Positions 20,147 to 29,634 of a stretch of 64,000 nucleotides of DNA are shown here, one piece after another. The notes under the pieces are model-generated. The model searched no databases and had not been told where the DNA came from. It worked only from the letters and a program-made list of their open reading frames with translations. Origin of the DNA: Rhodospirillales bacterium (GTDB lineage Bacteria; Pseudomonadota; Alphaproteobacteria; ATCC43930; CGMCC-115725); the NCBI GenBank assembly GCA_027315365.1, contig DAHUYF010000055.1, forward strand, positions 1 through 64,000, read 5' to 3'. Each line of letters begins with the position of its first letter. The stretch's first letter is position 1. A program made the position numbers and the translations under genes.

Positions 20147-20184
20147 GATAATGGCAGATGGGCGACAGCGCCGCAATGCAGCGG

Positions 20185-20892
20185 CTACCGCTCGCCCTCG
20201 CCCTCGGCGTCGAGCAGCGGCTCCACCTCGGTTTCGTCCTCATCCTCGTCTTCGGCACCTTCGGGCCGGCCGGACATGGCCTGCTCGCTCAGGGTGAAAT
20301 CGGGGCGCGGGCCGATCAGGCCGGTCGCCTTGAGCTCCTCGATGCCCGGCAGGTCGCGCCGGTCGGCGAGGCCGAACTGGGTGAGGAACTGATCGGTGGT
20401 GACCCAGGTGACCGGGCGGCCGGGGGTTTCGCGCCGCCCTTTGGGCGCGATCCAGCCGGCTTCCATCAGCACGTCGAGCGTGCCGCTGCTGACGATCACG
20501 CCGCGAATCTCCTCGATCTCGCCGCGCGTCACCGGTTGATGATAGGCAACGATGGCCAGCGTCTCGATGGCGGCGCGCGACAGCTTGCGCGTCACCGTCT
20601 GCTCGAGCTTGAGGCGGGGCCCGAGATCGGGTGCGGTACGCAGCGTCCAGCCGCCGGCGATGCGCACGAGGTTGACGCCGCGACCGGCATAATGCGCGCC
20701 GAGATCGGCGATCAGCGCCGAAATGTCGCTGCCCTGCGGCAGCCGCAGCGCGATGCTCTCCTCGTCGAGCGGTGCCGCCGAGGCGAAGAGCAGCGCTTCG
20801 AGCAGGCGCAGATGGTCGGCGTGGAGAGCGGCGTCAGTGTCGGTCTCGGGCACGGTCTCGGTGTCGGTCTCGGGATCGGTCGTCTCGCTCAT
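20185..20892 (-). CDS. scpB: Segregation and condensation protein B
   Basis: Kleisin-associated winged-helix subunit of the SMC-ScpAB condensin. The 235-residue product starts with an acidic Thr/Glu stretch, then HLRLLEALLFASAAPLDEESIALRLP and the core SRAAIETLAIVAYHQPVTRGEIEEIRGV, GLADRRDLPGIEELKATGL. The C-terminal tail is very acidic. Its ATG overlaps the scpA stop (ATGA). Confidence 0.95.
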   Translation of the reverse strand: MSETTDPETDTETVPETDTDAALHADHLRLLEALLFASAAPLDEESIALRLPQGSDISALIADLGAHYAGRGVNLVRIAGGWTLRTAPDLGPRLKLEQTVTRKLSRAAIETLAIVAYHQPVTRGEIEEIRGVIVSSGTLDVLMEAGWIAPKGRRETPGRPVTWVTTDQFLTQFGLADRRDLPGIEELKATGLIGPRPDFTLSEQAMSGRPEGAEDEDEDETEVEPLLDAEGEGER

Positions 20893-21674
20893 GAGGATGA
20901 GGTCTCCGGCAGGCTGCGGATATAGATCGGGCCGAAGGCGTTGTCCTGGCGCAGCTGCAGCTTGCCGGAGCGCACCAGCTCCAGGCTTGCGGCAAAGGTG
21001 GCGGCGACCGCCGAGCGCTCGATCAGCCCGCCGCGCAGGCCCGGCGGCAGGAAGCTCAGCAGCGTGCGCCACTCCGGCACGCGGCCGAGGATGCGCCCCA
21101 GGCGCTGCAGCGCATCGTCCATCGAATAGAGCTCGGGCGCCTCGATATGCAGCACCTGCGTTTCCTTGCGCTGGCGCTGGTCGCCATAGGCGCGCAGCAG
21201 GTCGTAGAGCGACACCTCGTAAACCGGCTTCAGCACCCGGGGCAGCCCCTCGGGGGCGCCGCGCGCGAACACGTCGCGGCCGAGCTGCGGGCGCGCCATC
21301 AACCGCGCCCCGGCCTGCTGCATCGCCTCCAGCCGCTGGAGCTGGTGGGTGAGCGCCGCCGCCAGCTCGGCGCCGCTGGGCTCGTCGGGAGGCGCCGGGT
21401 CCGGCAGCAGCAGGCGCGATTTGAGATAGGCGAGCCACGCCGCCATGACGAGATAGTCGGCGGCGATCTCGAGCCGCAGCCGGCGCGCCGCGCTGATGAA
21501 GGCCAGGTACTGATCGGCGAGCTGGGTGATCGATATCTTGGTGAGATCGACCTTCTGCTCGCGCGCCAGCGTGAGCAGCATGTCGATCGGCCCTTCATAG
21601 CCTTCGAGATCGACCACCAGCTCGGACGAGACCGGCGGCGTTTGCGCTACCTCGAAGGGTTCGGCCTCGGTCAT
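20889..21674 (-). CDS. scpA: Segregation and condensation protein A
   Basis: Kleisin subunit linking SMC heads. The 261-residue product has the family start LEGYEGPIDMLLTLAREQKVDLTKISITQLADQYLAFI, then YLVMAAWLAYLKSRLLLP, and a C-terminal winged helix (VAATFAASLELVRSGKLQLRQDNAFGPIYI). It is coupled by ATGA overlaps both to the upstream M50 protease gene and to scpB downstream. Confidence 0.96.
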   Translation of the reverse strand: MTEAEPFEVAQTPPVSSELVVDLEGYEGPIDMLLTLAREQKVDLTKISITQLADQYLAFISAARRLRLEIAADYLVMAAWLAYLKSRLLLPDPAPPDEPSGAELAAALTHQLQRLEAMQQAGARLMARPQLGRDVFARGAPEGLPRVLKPVYEVSLYDLLRAYGDQRQRKETQVLHIEAPELYSMDDALQRLGRILGRVPEWRTLLSFLPPGLRGGLIERSAVAATFAASLELVRSGKLQLRQDNAFGPIYIRSLPETSSS

Positions 21675-22375
21675 GTCAATCCGACATGCACGCCGGTCAC
21701 CCACGAAATGCCGCGCATGACGTAGTCGGCGGGATAGAAGATGACGTAGCTGAGTAGATCCAGGTTCAGATGCAGGCGTTCGCCCACCATCGGCAGGACG
21801 AACAGCAGGCCGACGATGATCAGGAGGCCGTAGCGCTCCAGCCGCGCCAGCGGAAACGCCAGCATGTCCGGCAGCAACCCGACCGCCACCCGCCCGCCGT
21901 CCAGCGGCGGCAGCGGGATCATGTTGAACACCGCCAGCAAAACGTTGAACTGGACGGACGTGATCAGATTGTCCCTCGCCCAGGCATACCCGACCGGCGG
22001 TACCAGCGGCAGAACATACGCGAGCAAGGCGGAGACGATGGCGAGCAGGATGTTCGTTCCCGGCCCGGCCAGCGCCACCCAAACCATGTCGATCCGCGGG
22101 TGGCGCAGCCGACTGAAATTCACCGGCACGGGCTTGGCATAGCCGAACAGAAAGCCGGTGGTGAAGAACAGCACCAGCGGGATGAGGATGGTACCGACGG
22201 GATCGATATGCCGCAGCGGGTTGAAGGTGACGCGCCCCATGCGCCAAGCAGTGTCGTCGCCGAGCCGGTAGGCGACGAAGCCGTGCGCCGCTTCATGGAA
22301 GGTGATGGCGAAGATAGCCGGCAAAGCGAGTACGGATATCCGCTGCACTGCCGAGGCGAAATCGGGCAGCATCAC
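21671..22375 (-). CDS. Site-2 protease family (M50) membrane metalloprotease
   Basis: 234-residue polytopic protein. The zinc site is HEAAHGFVAYRLGDD near residue 28 (HExxH), the third ligand is in NMIPLPPLDGGRV (Asp near 160), and the family block GRVTFNPLRHIDPVGTI lies between. This short M50 subgroup lacks a PDZ domain and is widespread between nagZ and scpA in alphaproteobacteria. Substrate unknown. It overlaps both neighbours by four bases. Confidence 0.93.
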   Translation of the reverse strand: MMLPDFASAVQRISVLALPAIFAITFHEAAHGFVAYRLGDDTAWRMGRVTFNPLRHIDPVGTILIPLVLFFTTGFLFGYAKPVPVNFSRLRHPRIDMVWVALAGPGTNILLAIVSALLAYVLPLVPPVGYAWARDNLITSVQFNVLLAVFNMIPLPPLDGGRVAVGLLPDMLAFPLARLERYGLLIIVGLLFVLPMVGERLHLNLDLLSYVIFYPADYVMRGISWVTGVHVGLT

Positions 22376-23388
22376 GCCGCTCCCGCCACGAGCGCGCGAA
22401 AGCGCGCTTCCAGCGCCGGTCGATCGATCGGCTGCGCCGCGCCGCGCCGCGCCTCGGCGCGGTCGAACCGCCGGCGCGCCGCGGCGGTGAGCGGCCCCGT
22501 CGCGCCCGCCACCTCGGTCATTTCAGCCATATCGCCATTGCAATGCAGCACCAAATCGCATCCCGCATCGAGCGCGCCCGCCGCACGCCCGGCGAAGCTG
22601 CCGCCCAGCGCCCGCATCGAGAGATCGTCGGACAGCAGCAAGCCGTCGAAACCGATGGCGGCGCGAATTGCTTCATCGATCACCCGACGCGACAGCGTCG
22701 CGGGACGCTCGGCGTCGAGGGCGGTGTAGACGATATGAGCGGTCATCGCCAGGGGCATACCGGCAAGCGCGCGGAAGGGCGCGAAATCGATCGCCTCCAG
22801 CGTCGCGCGCGGCGCCTCGACGCGCGGCAGGGCGAGATGCGAATCGAGCATGGCGCGGCCGTGGCCGGGAATGTGCTTCAGCACCGGCAGCACGCCCCCC
22901 GACAGCAACCCCTCGCAGGCGGCGCGGCCGAGCGCGGAGACGCTATCCGGCGAGTCGCCATAGGCGCGGTCGCCGATCACATCGTCCGCACCGGAAACCG
23001 GGATATCGAGCACCGGCAGGCAGTCGACGGTAATGCCAAGCGCCACGAGATCGTCGGCAATAAGCCGCGCGCCGAGGCGCACCGCTTCACGCGCCCGCTC
23101 GCCGCCGAGCGCTGCCAGCACTGCCGCGGCGGGATAGGCCGGCCAATGCGGCGGCTTCAGGCGTGCGACGCGTCCGCCTTCCTGGTCGATCAGCACCGGC
23201 GCGTCGGCGCGTCCCACCGTCTCGCGCAACGCTTCGACCAGCCCCCGCACCTGGTCCGGCGCCGCGCAATTGCGCTGAAAGAGAATGAATCCCAAAGGAT
23301 CTACGGCGCGGAAAAAATCCCGCTCACCGCCGCTCAGTCGGGCTCCGCCGCAGCCGAAAATGACCGCCGCCGGCTCACGGCTTGACAA
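22372..23388 (-). CDS. nagZ: Beta-N-acetylhexosaminidase NagZ
   Basis: Cytoplasmic GH3 enzyme of peptidoglycan recycling that removes GlcNAc from anhydro-muropeptides. The 338-residue product contains DQEGGRVARLKPP, KHIPGHGRAMLDSHLALP with the catalytic His/Asp loop, and LLSDDLSMRALGG with the nucleophile Asp. No signal peptide. It overlaps the SPOR gene start-side by 14 bases and the M50 gene by ATGA. Confidence 0.95.
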   Translation of the reverse strand: MSSREPAAVIFGCGGARLSGGERDFFRAVDPLGFILFQRNCAAPDQVRGLVEALRETVGRADAPVLIDQEGGRVARLKPPHWPAYPAAAVLAALGGERAREAVRLGARLIADDLVALGITVDCLPVLDIPVSGADDVIGDRAYGDSPDSVSALGRAACEGLLSGGVLPVLKHIPGHGRAMLDSHLALPRVEAPRATLEAIDFAPFRALAGMPLAMTAHIVYTALDAERPATLSRRVIDEAIRAAIGFDGLLLSDDLSMRALGGSFAGRAAGALDAGCDLVLHCNGDMAEMTEVAGATGPLTAAARRRFDRAEARRGAAQPIDRPALEARFRALVAGAA

Positions 23389-24169
23389 GGATGCAACCTA
23401 CGCCGCGCTGCTTCAGCGCGCTGCAGTCCCGCTCCGCCTTGGCAGCGTCGGCGACCGGCCCCGCCTGGATGCGGTAGAAGATGCCGCGCTCGCCGAGATC
23501 GACCCGCTGCGCGGTGAATCCCAGGCCGCCAAGCACGTCGGCATGCAACCGCTTCAGGCGCTCCCACTCGTGCGTGGCTGCCTCCGGCGAGCGCACCGCG
23601 CCGATCTGCAGCCGATAGCCCCTGCCCTCGACGGCCGGTGTCGGCGGCGGCGGTGCGGCGGCAGCGGCCGGCGGCGGCGGCGCGGCGGCGGCAACCCGCG
23701 CCGGCGGCGATGGCGACGGCGCCCGCTGAGGTTCGGGCGCTGCGGTCGGCGGGGCCGGCGGCGGCGGCAACACTTCCGCGGTCGGAGTCGCGATTGGCGG
23801 CGATGCCGGTGGTGCCGAGTCGTCGGTCGCCGTCGGGCGCGGCAGCGGTGCCTCGGGCGGCGGCAGCAATTGCTCGACCTTGGGCTCGCCATGGCCGCCA
23901 TCGAGTACCAGCGTCCCCTGTCCGGGAATCTGCATGCCGCCGGGACTGTCCGGCCGGTGGCGCGTGGGCTCGGTGTCGGCACGCAGCAACGGCACGGCCT
24001 GCGGCGCCGCCCCCCGCGTCATCGCGCGGTAGAAAGCGAGGAATCCGCCCGACGCGCCGACCATGGCGAGGAGCGCCAGAAGAATGACGAAAACCCTGCG
24101 GGATCGGCGTTTCACGAAGATGCGCTCGTGACGGTCATCCGGCCGAAGCGGCCCCAAGGCATAGGCCAT
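23375..24169 (-). CDS. SPOR domain membrane protein
   Basis: 264-residue bitopic protein: cytoplasmic Arg/Lys-rich N-terminus, one helix (RVFVILLALLAMVGASGGFLAF), a Pro/Ala-rich periplasmic linker of about 90 residues, and a C-terminal SPOR domain (GYRLQIGAVRSPEAATHEWERL ... GIFYRIQAGPVADAAKAERDCSALKQRGVGCILVKP). SPOR domains bind denuded glycan at division sites, so septal localisation is likely. The ATG directly abuts the argS stop. Confidence 0.92.
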   Translation of the reverse strand: MAYALGPLRPDDRHERIFVKRRSRRVFVILLALLAMVGASGGFLAFYRAMTRGAAPQAVPLLRADTEPTRHRPDSPGGMQIPGQGTLVLDGGHGEPKVEQLLPPPEAPLPRPTATDDSAPPASPPIATPTAEVLPPPPAPPTAAPEPQRAPSPSPPARVAAAAPPPPAAAAAPPPPTPAVEGRGYRLQIGAVRSPEAATHEWERLKRLHADVLGGLGFTAQRVDLGERGIFYRIQAGPVADAAKAERDCSALKQRGVGCILVKP

Positions 24170-25942
24170 CTACATCTCCTCGGCCGGGTTTACGCCGAAC
24201 ACCGTCAGGCCCGACGACACGACGATAGCGACCGCTTGGACCAGCGCGAGCCTTGCGCGGGTAAGCTCAGGTGCATCCTCGAGCAGGAAGCGCAGGCCGG
24301 CATCGTCCTTGCCCTTGTTCCAGAGACCGTGGAAATGGGCGGCGAGTTCCTGGAGATAAAAGGCGACGCGATGCGGCTCATGCGCCTCCGCCGCGCTTTC
24401 GATCAATCGCGGCCAGCCTGCGAGATGTCGGATGAGAGCAAGCTCTGCCGGGTCGGTCAAGCGTTCGAGTGGCGCCGACGCCAACGACTCCGGTGTCAAA
24501 TTATCGTCTGGACGCGCTTCGGCCGCGTGGCGCAGCACCGAGCGCGCACGCGCATGAGCGTACTGCACGTAGAAAACCGGATTGTCCTTGGACTGCTCGA
24601 CCACCTTGGCAAAGTCGAAATCGAGCGCCTGGTCGTTGCGCCGGGTCAGCATGACGAAGCGGAAGACGTCCTTGCCGACCTCGTCGACGACCTCGCGCAA
24701 CGTGACGAAGGTACCGGCGCGCTTGGACATCCGCACCGGCGCACCCTTGTCGAGGAGGTTGACGAGCTGGCAAAGCTTCACGTCGAGGGTTGCCTCGCCG
24801 CCGCTCAGCGCCGTCACCGCCGCCTGCAGGCGCTTGACGTAGCCGCCGTGATCGGCGCCCCAGACGTCGATCATGTCGGCGAAGCCGCGGCGGTATTTGT
24901 CGAGATGATAGGCGATGTCGCCGGCGAAATAGGTCCAGGAGCCGTCCGATTTCTTCAGCGGACGGTCGACGTCGTCACCGAATCGGCTGGAGCGGAACAG
25001 CGTCTGCGGCCGTTCCTCCCAATCCTCGGGCAGCTTGCCCTTGGGCGGCTCGAGCGTGCCGACGTAGATGAGGCCCGCTGCGTCGAGCGCCTCCAGCGCG
25101 CGGTCGACGGCGCCGCTCTCGACGATGGCGCGTTCGGAGGTGAAGACGTCATGGATGATGCCGATCGCGGCGAGATCGGCGCGGATCAGCTCCATCATCG
25201 ACGCCACGGCGAAATCGCGGACCGCCGCCAGCCATTCGTCAAGCGGCTTGCCCTCGATCGCGCCGTCGCTGCCGCGCTCGGCGAGGCTCGCGCCGTAGCG
25301 CTCGGCAAGCGCCCGGCCGACCGGCACGAGGTAGTCGCCCTGATACTGGAATCCCGAAAAGCTCTTCTCGTCGATCTCGGCGCCGAGCGCTTGCAGGTAT
25401 CGGAAATAGGCCGACCACGCCAGCGCCTCGACCTGCGCGCCGGCATCGTTGATGTAATATTCGCGGGTGACGGCAAAGCCCGCCTTCTGCAGCAGCGATG
25501 CCAGCGCGTCGCCGACCACGGCGCCGCGGCCATGGCCGACATGCATCGGCCCGGTCGGATTGGCCGAGACGTATTCGATATTGACCATCCGGCCGGCGCC
25601 GATCGCGGCGTCGCCATAGGCGGCGCCGACGCGCAGGATTTCGGCAAGTCGCGCCTGCCAGAACGCGTCGGCGAGACGCAGGTTGATGAAGCCCGGCCCC
25701 GCTACCTCCGCCGCGGTCACCTCGGCATGCCGGCGCAAGCGCGCCACCAACCGCTCTGCGAGCGAGCGCGGCGGCAAGCCCGCGGGCTTTGCCAGCACCA
25801 TGGCGGCATTGGTGGCGATATCGCCATGCGCCGGGTCGCGCGGCGGCTCGACCGCGACCCGGCTCATATCGAGGCCCGCCGGCAGATCGAGTGCGGCGAG
25901 ATCGGAGATGACGATGTCGCGGAAATGGGTGAAAAGGTTCAT
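24170..25942 (-). CDS. argS: Arginyl-tRNA synthetase
   Basis: Class I synthetase charging tRNA-Arg. The 590-residue product has an N-terminal Add-1 domain, the HIGH region [20 protein letters not shown] near residue 120, the KMSK-like [20 protein letters not shown] near 415-430 and a C-terminal DALR anticodon domain ending GVNPAEEM. The ATG overlaps the dgt stop by one base. Confidence 0.97.
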   Translation of the reverse strand: MNLFTHFRDIVISDLAALDLPAGLDMSRVAVEPPRDPAHGDIATNAAMVLAKPAGLPPRSLAERLVARLRRHAEVTAAEVAGPGFINLRLADAFWQARLAEILRVGAAYGDAAIGAGRMVNIEYVSANPTGPMHVGHGRGAVVGDALASLLQKAGFAVTREYYINDAGAQVEALAWSAYFRYLQALGAEIDEKSFSGFQYQGDYLVPVGRALAERYGASLAERGSDGAIEGKPLDEWLAAVRDFAVASMMELIRADLAAIGIIHDVFTSERAIVESGAVDRALEALDAAGLIYVGTLEPPKGKLPEDWEERPQTLFRSSRFGDDVDRPLKKSDGSWTYFAGDIAYHLDKYRRGFADMIDVWGADHGGYVKRLQAAVTALSGGEATLDVKLCQLVNLLDKGAPVRMSKRAGTFVTLREVVDEVGKDVFRFVMLTRRNDQALDFDFAKVVEQSKDNPVFYVQYAHARARSVLRHAAEARPDDNLTPESLASAPLERLTDPAELALIRHLAGWPRLIESAAEAHEPHRVAFYLQELAAHFHGLWNKGKDDAGLRFLLEDAPELTRARLALVQAVAIVVSSGLTVFGVNPAEEM

Positions 25943-27105
25943 CACGTGGGCGCGTACCTGTCGTAGAGGCGGCGGTGCTCGTCGAGAGCGAAGCGATCGG
26001 TCATTCCGGCAATATAATCCGCGACGAGCCGGGCGGTGACGGAAGTGCCGGCGCCGGCCGTAGCCAGGCGCCATTCGGTCGGCAGGCATTCCGGCTCGGC
26101 GAGCAACAGACGAAACAGCTCCTGCACGATGCGCCGCGCCTTCGACGCCATGCGGTTGACGCGATAATGGCGGTACATGCGCTCGAAGAGGAACGCCCTG
26201 AGACCCTGCGCCTGGCGGGCGAAGGCCTCGGAAAAGCCCACCACAGGCGCACCCAGCGCGCGCACCGCGTCGGCATTGTCGACACGCGACGCGGCGAGCC
26301 GCCGCCGGCTCTCGGCGGTCAGGTCGGAGGCCATGAGATCGATCAGCCGCCGGATCGATTCGTGGATCAGCCGGGGTTCGTCGATGCCGGGATGGAGCGC
26401 GCTTACCTCCCGCAGAACCGGGCCGACCAGCGGCACCTCGGCGAGGTCCCTGACCGAAAAGAGCGCGGCGCGCAGCCCGTCATCGATATCGTGGTTGTTG
26501 TAGGCGATGTCGTCGGCCATCGCCGCCACCTGCGCCTCGGCGCCGGGCCAGGTCGAGATTTCGAGATCGTGGCGCGTCACATACTCGGCGATGGTGCTGG
26601 GCAGCGGCGCCACCAGCGGGCCATTATGCTTCACCGTGCCTTCGAGCGTCTCCCAGGTGAGGTTGAGCCCGTCGAAGCCGGCATAACGCCGTTCGAGTCG
26701 GGTCAGGATGCGCAAGGTCTGGTCGTTGTGACCGAAGCCGCCATGCTCGCGCATTGCCGCCGCCAGCGCGTCCTCCCCGGCATGGCCGAAGGGGGTGTGG
26801 CCGAGATCATGCGCCAGCGCCAGCGCCTCGGCGAGATCCTCGTTGAGGCCGAGCGCCCGGCTGATGCTGCGCGCGATCTGGGCCACTTCGAGGCTGTGGG
26901 TGAGCCGGGTGCGGTAGTGGTCGCCCTCGTGATACACGAAGACCTGGGTCTTGTATTGCAGGCGACGGAACGCGGTCGAATGGATGATGCGATCGCGGTC
27001 GCGCTGGAAGGCGCTGCGCGAGGCGCTCTCGGCCTCCCGATGGAGACGGCCGCGGCTCTCCTCCGGTCGCGAGGCGTAGGGGGCGAGCGGCGCCGGCAGC
27101 GTCAT
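25942..27105 (-). CDS. dgt: Deoxyguanosinetriphosphate triphosphohydrolase-like protein
   Basis: HD-superfamily dNTPase. The 387-residue product shows [24 protein letters not shown], the HD residues in [12 protein letters not shown] and [16 protein letters not shown], the [15 protein letters not shown] block and a C-terminal domain typical of the alphaproteobacterial Dgt-like group that precedes argS. Substrate range is not settled for this group. A good promoter ends ten bases before the ATG. Confidence 0.95.
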   Translation of the reverse strand: MTLPAPLAPYASRPEESRGRLHREAESASRSAFQRDRDRIIHSTAFRRLQYKTQVFVYHEGDHYRTRLTHSLEVAQIARSISRALGLNEDLAEALALAHDLGHTPFGHAGEDALAAAMREHGGFGHNDQTLRILTRLERRYAGFDGLNLTWETLEGTVKHNGPLVAPLPSTIAEYVTRHDLEISTWPGAEAQVAAMADDIAYNNHDIDDGLRAALFSVRDLAEVPLVGPVLREVSALHPGIDEPRLIHESIRRLIDLMASDLTAESRRRLAASRVDNADAVRALGAPVVGFSEAFARQAQGLRAFLFERMYRHYRVNRMASKARRIVQELFRLLLAEPECLPTEWRLATAGAGTSVTARLVADYIAGMTDRFALDEHRRLYDRYAPT

Positions 27106-27115
27106 GATGGGCGGA

Positions 27116-27144
27116 ACCCTAGTCCCCGGCCCGGTCCTTGGCAA
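27116..27144 (-). promoter_or_regulatory. Promoter of the dgt-argS operon
   Basis: On the minus strand TTGCCA (27144-27139), 17-bp spacer, TAGGGT (27121-27116), only ten bases from the dgt ATG. A very short leader is predicted. Confidence 0.55.
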
Positions 27145-27158
27145 CGCCGGCCGCCGGT

Positions 27159-27186
27159 TTGACAAACGCCGCGCCTTGCCTACATA
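27159..27186 (+). promoter_or_regulatory. Promoter of erpA
   Basis: Consensus TTGACA (27159-27164), 16-bp spacer, TACATA (27181-27186). The leader is about 45 nt and ends with GGAAGGAG before the erpA ATG. It is back to back with the dgt promoter, 14 bp apart. Confidence 0.7.
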
Positions 27187-27238
27187 GAAGGCGGGATTTC
27201 CGGGCGCATGGGTCGTTCCGGGGAAGGAGTGCTTAACC

Positions 27239-27601
27239 ATGGCCGATGGCGGCAGCGGCACCACCGAGGGCGGCGTCATACTGACCGAGAGCGCGGCCCG
27301 GCGCGTCGCCGAGCTGAAGCGGCAGGAGGCGAGCGCGCCGGGGGTCTTCCTGCGCCTCGCCGTCTCCGGCGGCGGCTGCTCGGGCTTCCAGTACGGCTTC
27401 AGCTTCGACGGCGACCGCCAGGCCGACGACCATGTCTTCGAACGCGACGGCGTGGCGCTGGTCGTCGATGCGGTATCGCTCGAACTGGTCAAAGGCGCCG
27501 AGATCGATTTCGTCGAGGATCTCATGGGCGCCTCCTTCCAGGTGAGAAACCCGAACGCCGCGTCGTCCTGCGGCTGCGGCAACTCGTTCTCGGTGGGTTG
27601 A
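27239..27601 (+). CDS. erpA: Iron-sulfur cluster insertion protein ErpA
   Basis: A-type carrier that delivers Fe-S clusters to apoproteins. The 120-residue product has the three conserved cysteines in GGGCSGFQYGF and SSCGCGNSFSV, plus ESAARRVAELKRQE near the N-terminus. The dgt/erpA/xth arrangement is common in alphaproteobacteria and supports ErpA over other A-type carriers, for which no isc/suf context is present. Confidence 0.93.
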   Translation: MADGGSGTTEGGVILTESAARRVAELKRQEASAPGVFLRLAVSGGGCSGFQYGFSFDGDRQADDHVFERDGVALVVDAVSLELVKGAEIDFVEDLMGASFQVRNPNAASSCGCGNSFSVG

Positions 27602-27671
27602 GCCGGCGGCGCTGGCCGCGCATTGACAATGCGTCGCGGCAGAGGCTTTCTCCTCGCGCGAGGGAAGCCCG

Positions 27672-28445
27672 GTGAAGATCGCCACCTTCAACGTCAACTC
27701 GATCAAGGTGCGCCTGCCCATCCTGCTGTCATGGCTGGAAGAGGCGAAGCCGGACGTCGTCTGCCTGCAGGAGATCAAGTGCCTCGCCGGCGACTTTCCG
27801 ACGCTCGAGCTGAAGGGGCTCGGCTACCATACCGAGGTGGTGGGCCAGCGCAGCTATAACGGCGTGGCGCTGCTGTCGAAGGCGCCGGCGCTCGATGTCG
27901 TGGCGGGCCTTCCCGGGGACGATGCCGACGCGCAGGCACGTTATGTCGAGGCGACCGTCGAGGGTGTCCGCATCGCCTCGCTCTACCTGCCGAACGGCAA
28001 TCCCGTGGCCACCGAGAAGTTCTCCTACAAGCTCGCCTGGATAAAACGGCTCAAGGCGCGCGCCGAAACGCTTCTGGTGCAGGAGATCCCGTTCGTATTG
28101 GCCGGAGATTACAATGTCTGTCCGACCGATGCCGATGTGTTCGACCCGGCCGCTCTGCGCGACGACGCGCTCTGCCAGCCGGAATCGCGACGCGGCTTCC
28201 GCGCGCTGATCAATCTCGGCCTGGTCGACGCTTTCCGCATCTTCCATCCGGAACCGCACCGCTATAGTTTCTGGGACTATCAGCAGGGACGCTGGTATCG
28301 CGACGAGGGCCTGCGCATCGATCATCTGCTGCTGTCGCCGCAAGCCGCCGACCGGGTGATCGCCGCCGATATCGACAAGAGCCCGCGCGGCAAGGACAAG
28401 GCCTCCGACCACACGCCGGTGTGGTGCGAACTCGCGATGCGCTAG
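27672..28445 (+). CDS. xthA: Exodeoxyribonuclease III
   Basis: AP endonuclease and 3'-5' exonuclease of base excision repair. The 257-residue product starts at GTG (MKIATFNVNSIKVRLP) and has the Mg ligand in CLQEIKC, the catalytic GDYNVCPTDADV, the loop RIDHLLLSP and the terminal SDHTPVWCEL with the active-site His. Its stop shares a CTAG tetranucleotide with the convergent PagL-like gene. Confidence 0.96.
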   Translation: MKIATFNVNSIKVRLPILLSWLEEAKPDVVCLQEIKCLAGDFPTLELKGLGYHTEVVGQRSYNGVALLSKAPALDVVAGLPGDDADAQARYVEATVEGVRIASLYLPNGNPVATEKFSYKLAWIKRLKARAETLLVQEIPFVLAGDYNVCPTDADVFDPAALRDDALCQPESRRGFRALINLGLVDAFRIFHPEPHRYSFWDYQQGRWYRDEGLRIDHLLLSPQAADRVIAADIDKSPRGKDKASDHTPVWCELAMR

Positions 28446-29038
28446 AACTTCAAGCCATAGCGCAGCAGGAAGTCGTTGGCGTTTTCGGTATTGTTGAAGC
28501 GCAGATCGGGGCTGTGGCCGTCGTCGACGCGCAGCGACAGGCTGTGCTGCTCGCCGAGCTGATAGCCGAACTCCACCGCGCTGTGCATCAGCAGCGGCGG
28601 CCCGAATGCGCGGTGCAACGGGTCGTACACGCTGCCGGCGTCGTAGCTGCCGGCCAGGCCGATACTGCCGAACAGCCGATCGTTGTCGAACAGGCTCCAG
28701 GTGAGCCCGGCAAAGCCTCGATTGGTGGCGGTCGCGCGGTCGTAACCGAAGCCGAATTGCGGGCGCGGCGAGAACAGGAAATGGAACACGCCGGAATTGG
28801 GCGAGGTCAGCGCGATCTCGAGATCGTTGGCGGCTCCGCCCGGCAATAGCGCCCGGCTTCCGGCATCGTCGCCGAGGAAGTTGAGATGGTACTCCGGTAG
28901 CGGCGCGCCGCCGCGCACCAGAGTTCCGTTGCCGCCGGGTAACGACTGCCCCGGGTCGGCCGCTCCTGCCGCACCGGCGATCGTCAAGCTCAGCGTCAAT
29001 ACGCAGCCGCTGCCCAGCAGCCGCGTCCGAGAGATCAC
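28442..29038 (-). CDS. Acyloxyacyl hydrolase, lipid A 3-O-deacylase (PagL-like)
   Basis: 198-residue outer-membrane beta-barrel candidate. GTG 29038 begins a signal peptide (RTRLLGSGCVLTLSLTIAGAAGA). The mature part has alternating amphipathic strands, a PPLLMHSAVEFGYQLG strand, and the C-terminal HSPDLRFNNTENANDFLLRYGLKF, where the PagL-type His-Ser pair is followed by an Asn-rich turn and a terminal aromatic residue. PagL trims the 3-acyl chain of lipid A. GTG overlaps the stop of the PilZ gene by four bases. Confidence 0.8.
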   Translation of the reverse strand: MISRTRLLGSGCVLTLSLTIAGAAGAADPGQSLPGGNGTLVRGGAPLPEYHLNFLGDDAGSRALLPGGAANDLEIALTSPNSGVFHFLFSPRPQFGFGYDRATATNRGFAGLTWSLFDNDRLFGSIGLAGSYDAGSVYDPLHRAFGPPLLMHSAVEFGYQLGEQHSLSLRVDDGHSPDLRFNNTENANDFLLRYGLKF

Positions 29039-29379
29039 GGCGGCCGTCTCGATGCCAGGCGCCGTGCAAGCGCCCGGTCGAGCATGGTCAGGGCGAGCGG
29101 CGACAGCTCCTGGAAACGAAAACCCAGCGCGCCCCCCGGCTCGTCCTTGCGCACCACCGACGCGGTGAATGCGAGGGCCTCGCCGCCGGCCACGCGCAAG
29201 GTGCCGGTGGTCACATCCCCCACCGCCAGCGCCAGCGGCGCCGTCAGTTGGAACCCGCCGAGCGACCAATTATCGGTAGTGTAGTCCTGATCGCCGATGG
29301 CGATGGTCAGCGGCGGCAAGGCATAGCGGCGATCCCGCCGCGACTCCTGTCGATCGAAATTGGTGCGTCCGATTCGCAT
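29035..29379 (-). CDS. PilZ domain protein
   Basis: 114-residue protein. RRDRRYALPPLTI supplies the RxxxR c-di-GMP motif and NWSLGGFQL the second motif, where the usual Asp of (D/N)xSxxG is Asn; VVRKDEPGGALGFRFQELS completes the barrel. c-di-GMP binding is likely. ATG 29379 is used because the longer frame would need TTG. Coupling to the PagL-like gene suggests c-di-GMP-linked envelope remodelling, an inference from gene order only. Confidence 0.82.
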   Translation of the reverse strand: MRIGRTNFDRQESRRDRRYALPPLTIAIGDQDYTTDNWSLGGFQLTAPLALAVGDVTTGTLRVAGGEALAFTASVVRKDEPGGALGFRFQELSPLALTMLDRALARRLASRRPP

Positions 29380-29634
29380 CACCGAAGCCTTTGCCGGGCG
29401 GAAGTACAGGACAGCAGACAAGACTTAATAAGCGGTTTCATTCAATAGGCGGCTTCACGCGTCGCTTTCAACCCACGCCGAAACTCGAAGTTCCATCCGG
29501 CCTTCTCCCGGGAGGTATGCCGACGCACCGACAGTGTCCCCCGGCAGATCCGGAAAGAGACATAATTAGTTTAATAATCAGCTGGTTACCGGTAGATACT
29601 TAAGCAATCCGGGATCCACCGGGGCGCACCCCGC

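Noticed and set aside
29391-29603. Plus-strand frame of 70 codons in the PilZ-KamA gap
   Set aside because: No ribosome site, no conserved pattern and low-complexity content; the 255-nt gap is AT-rich and more likely holds promoters.
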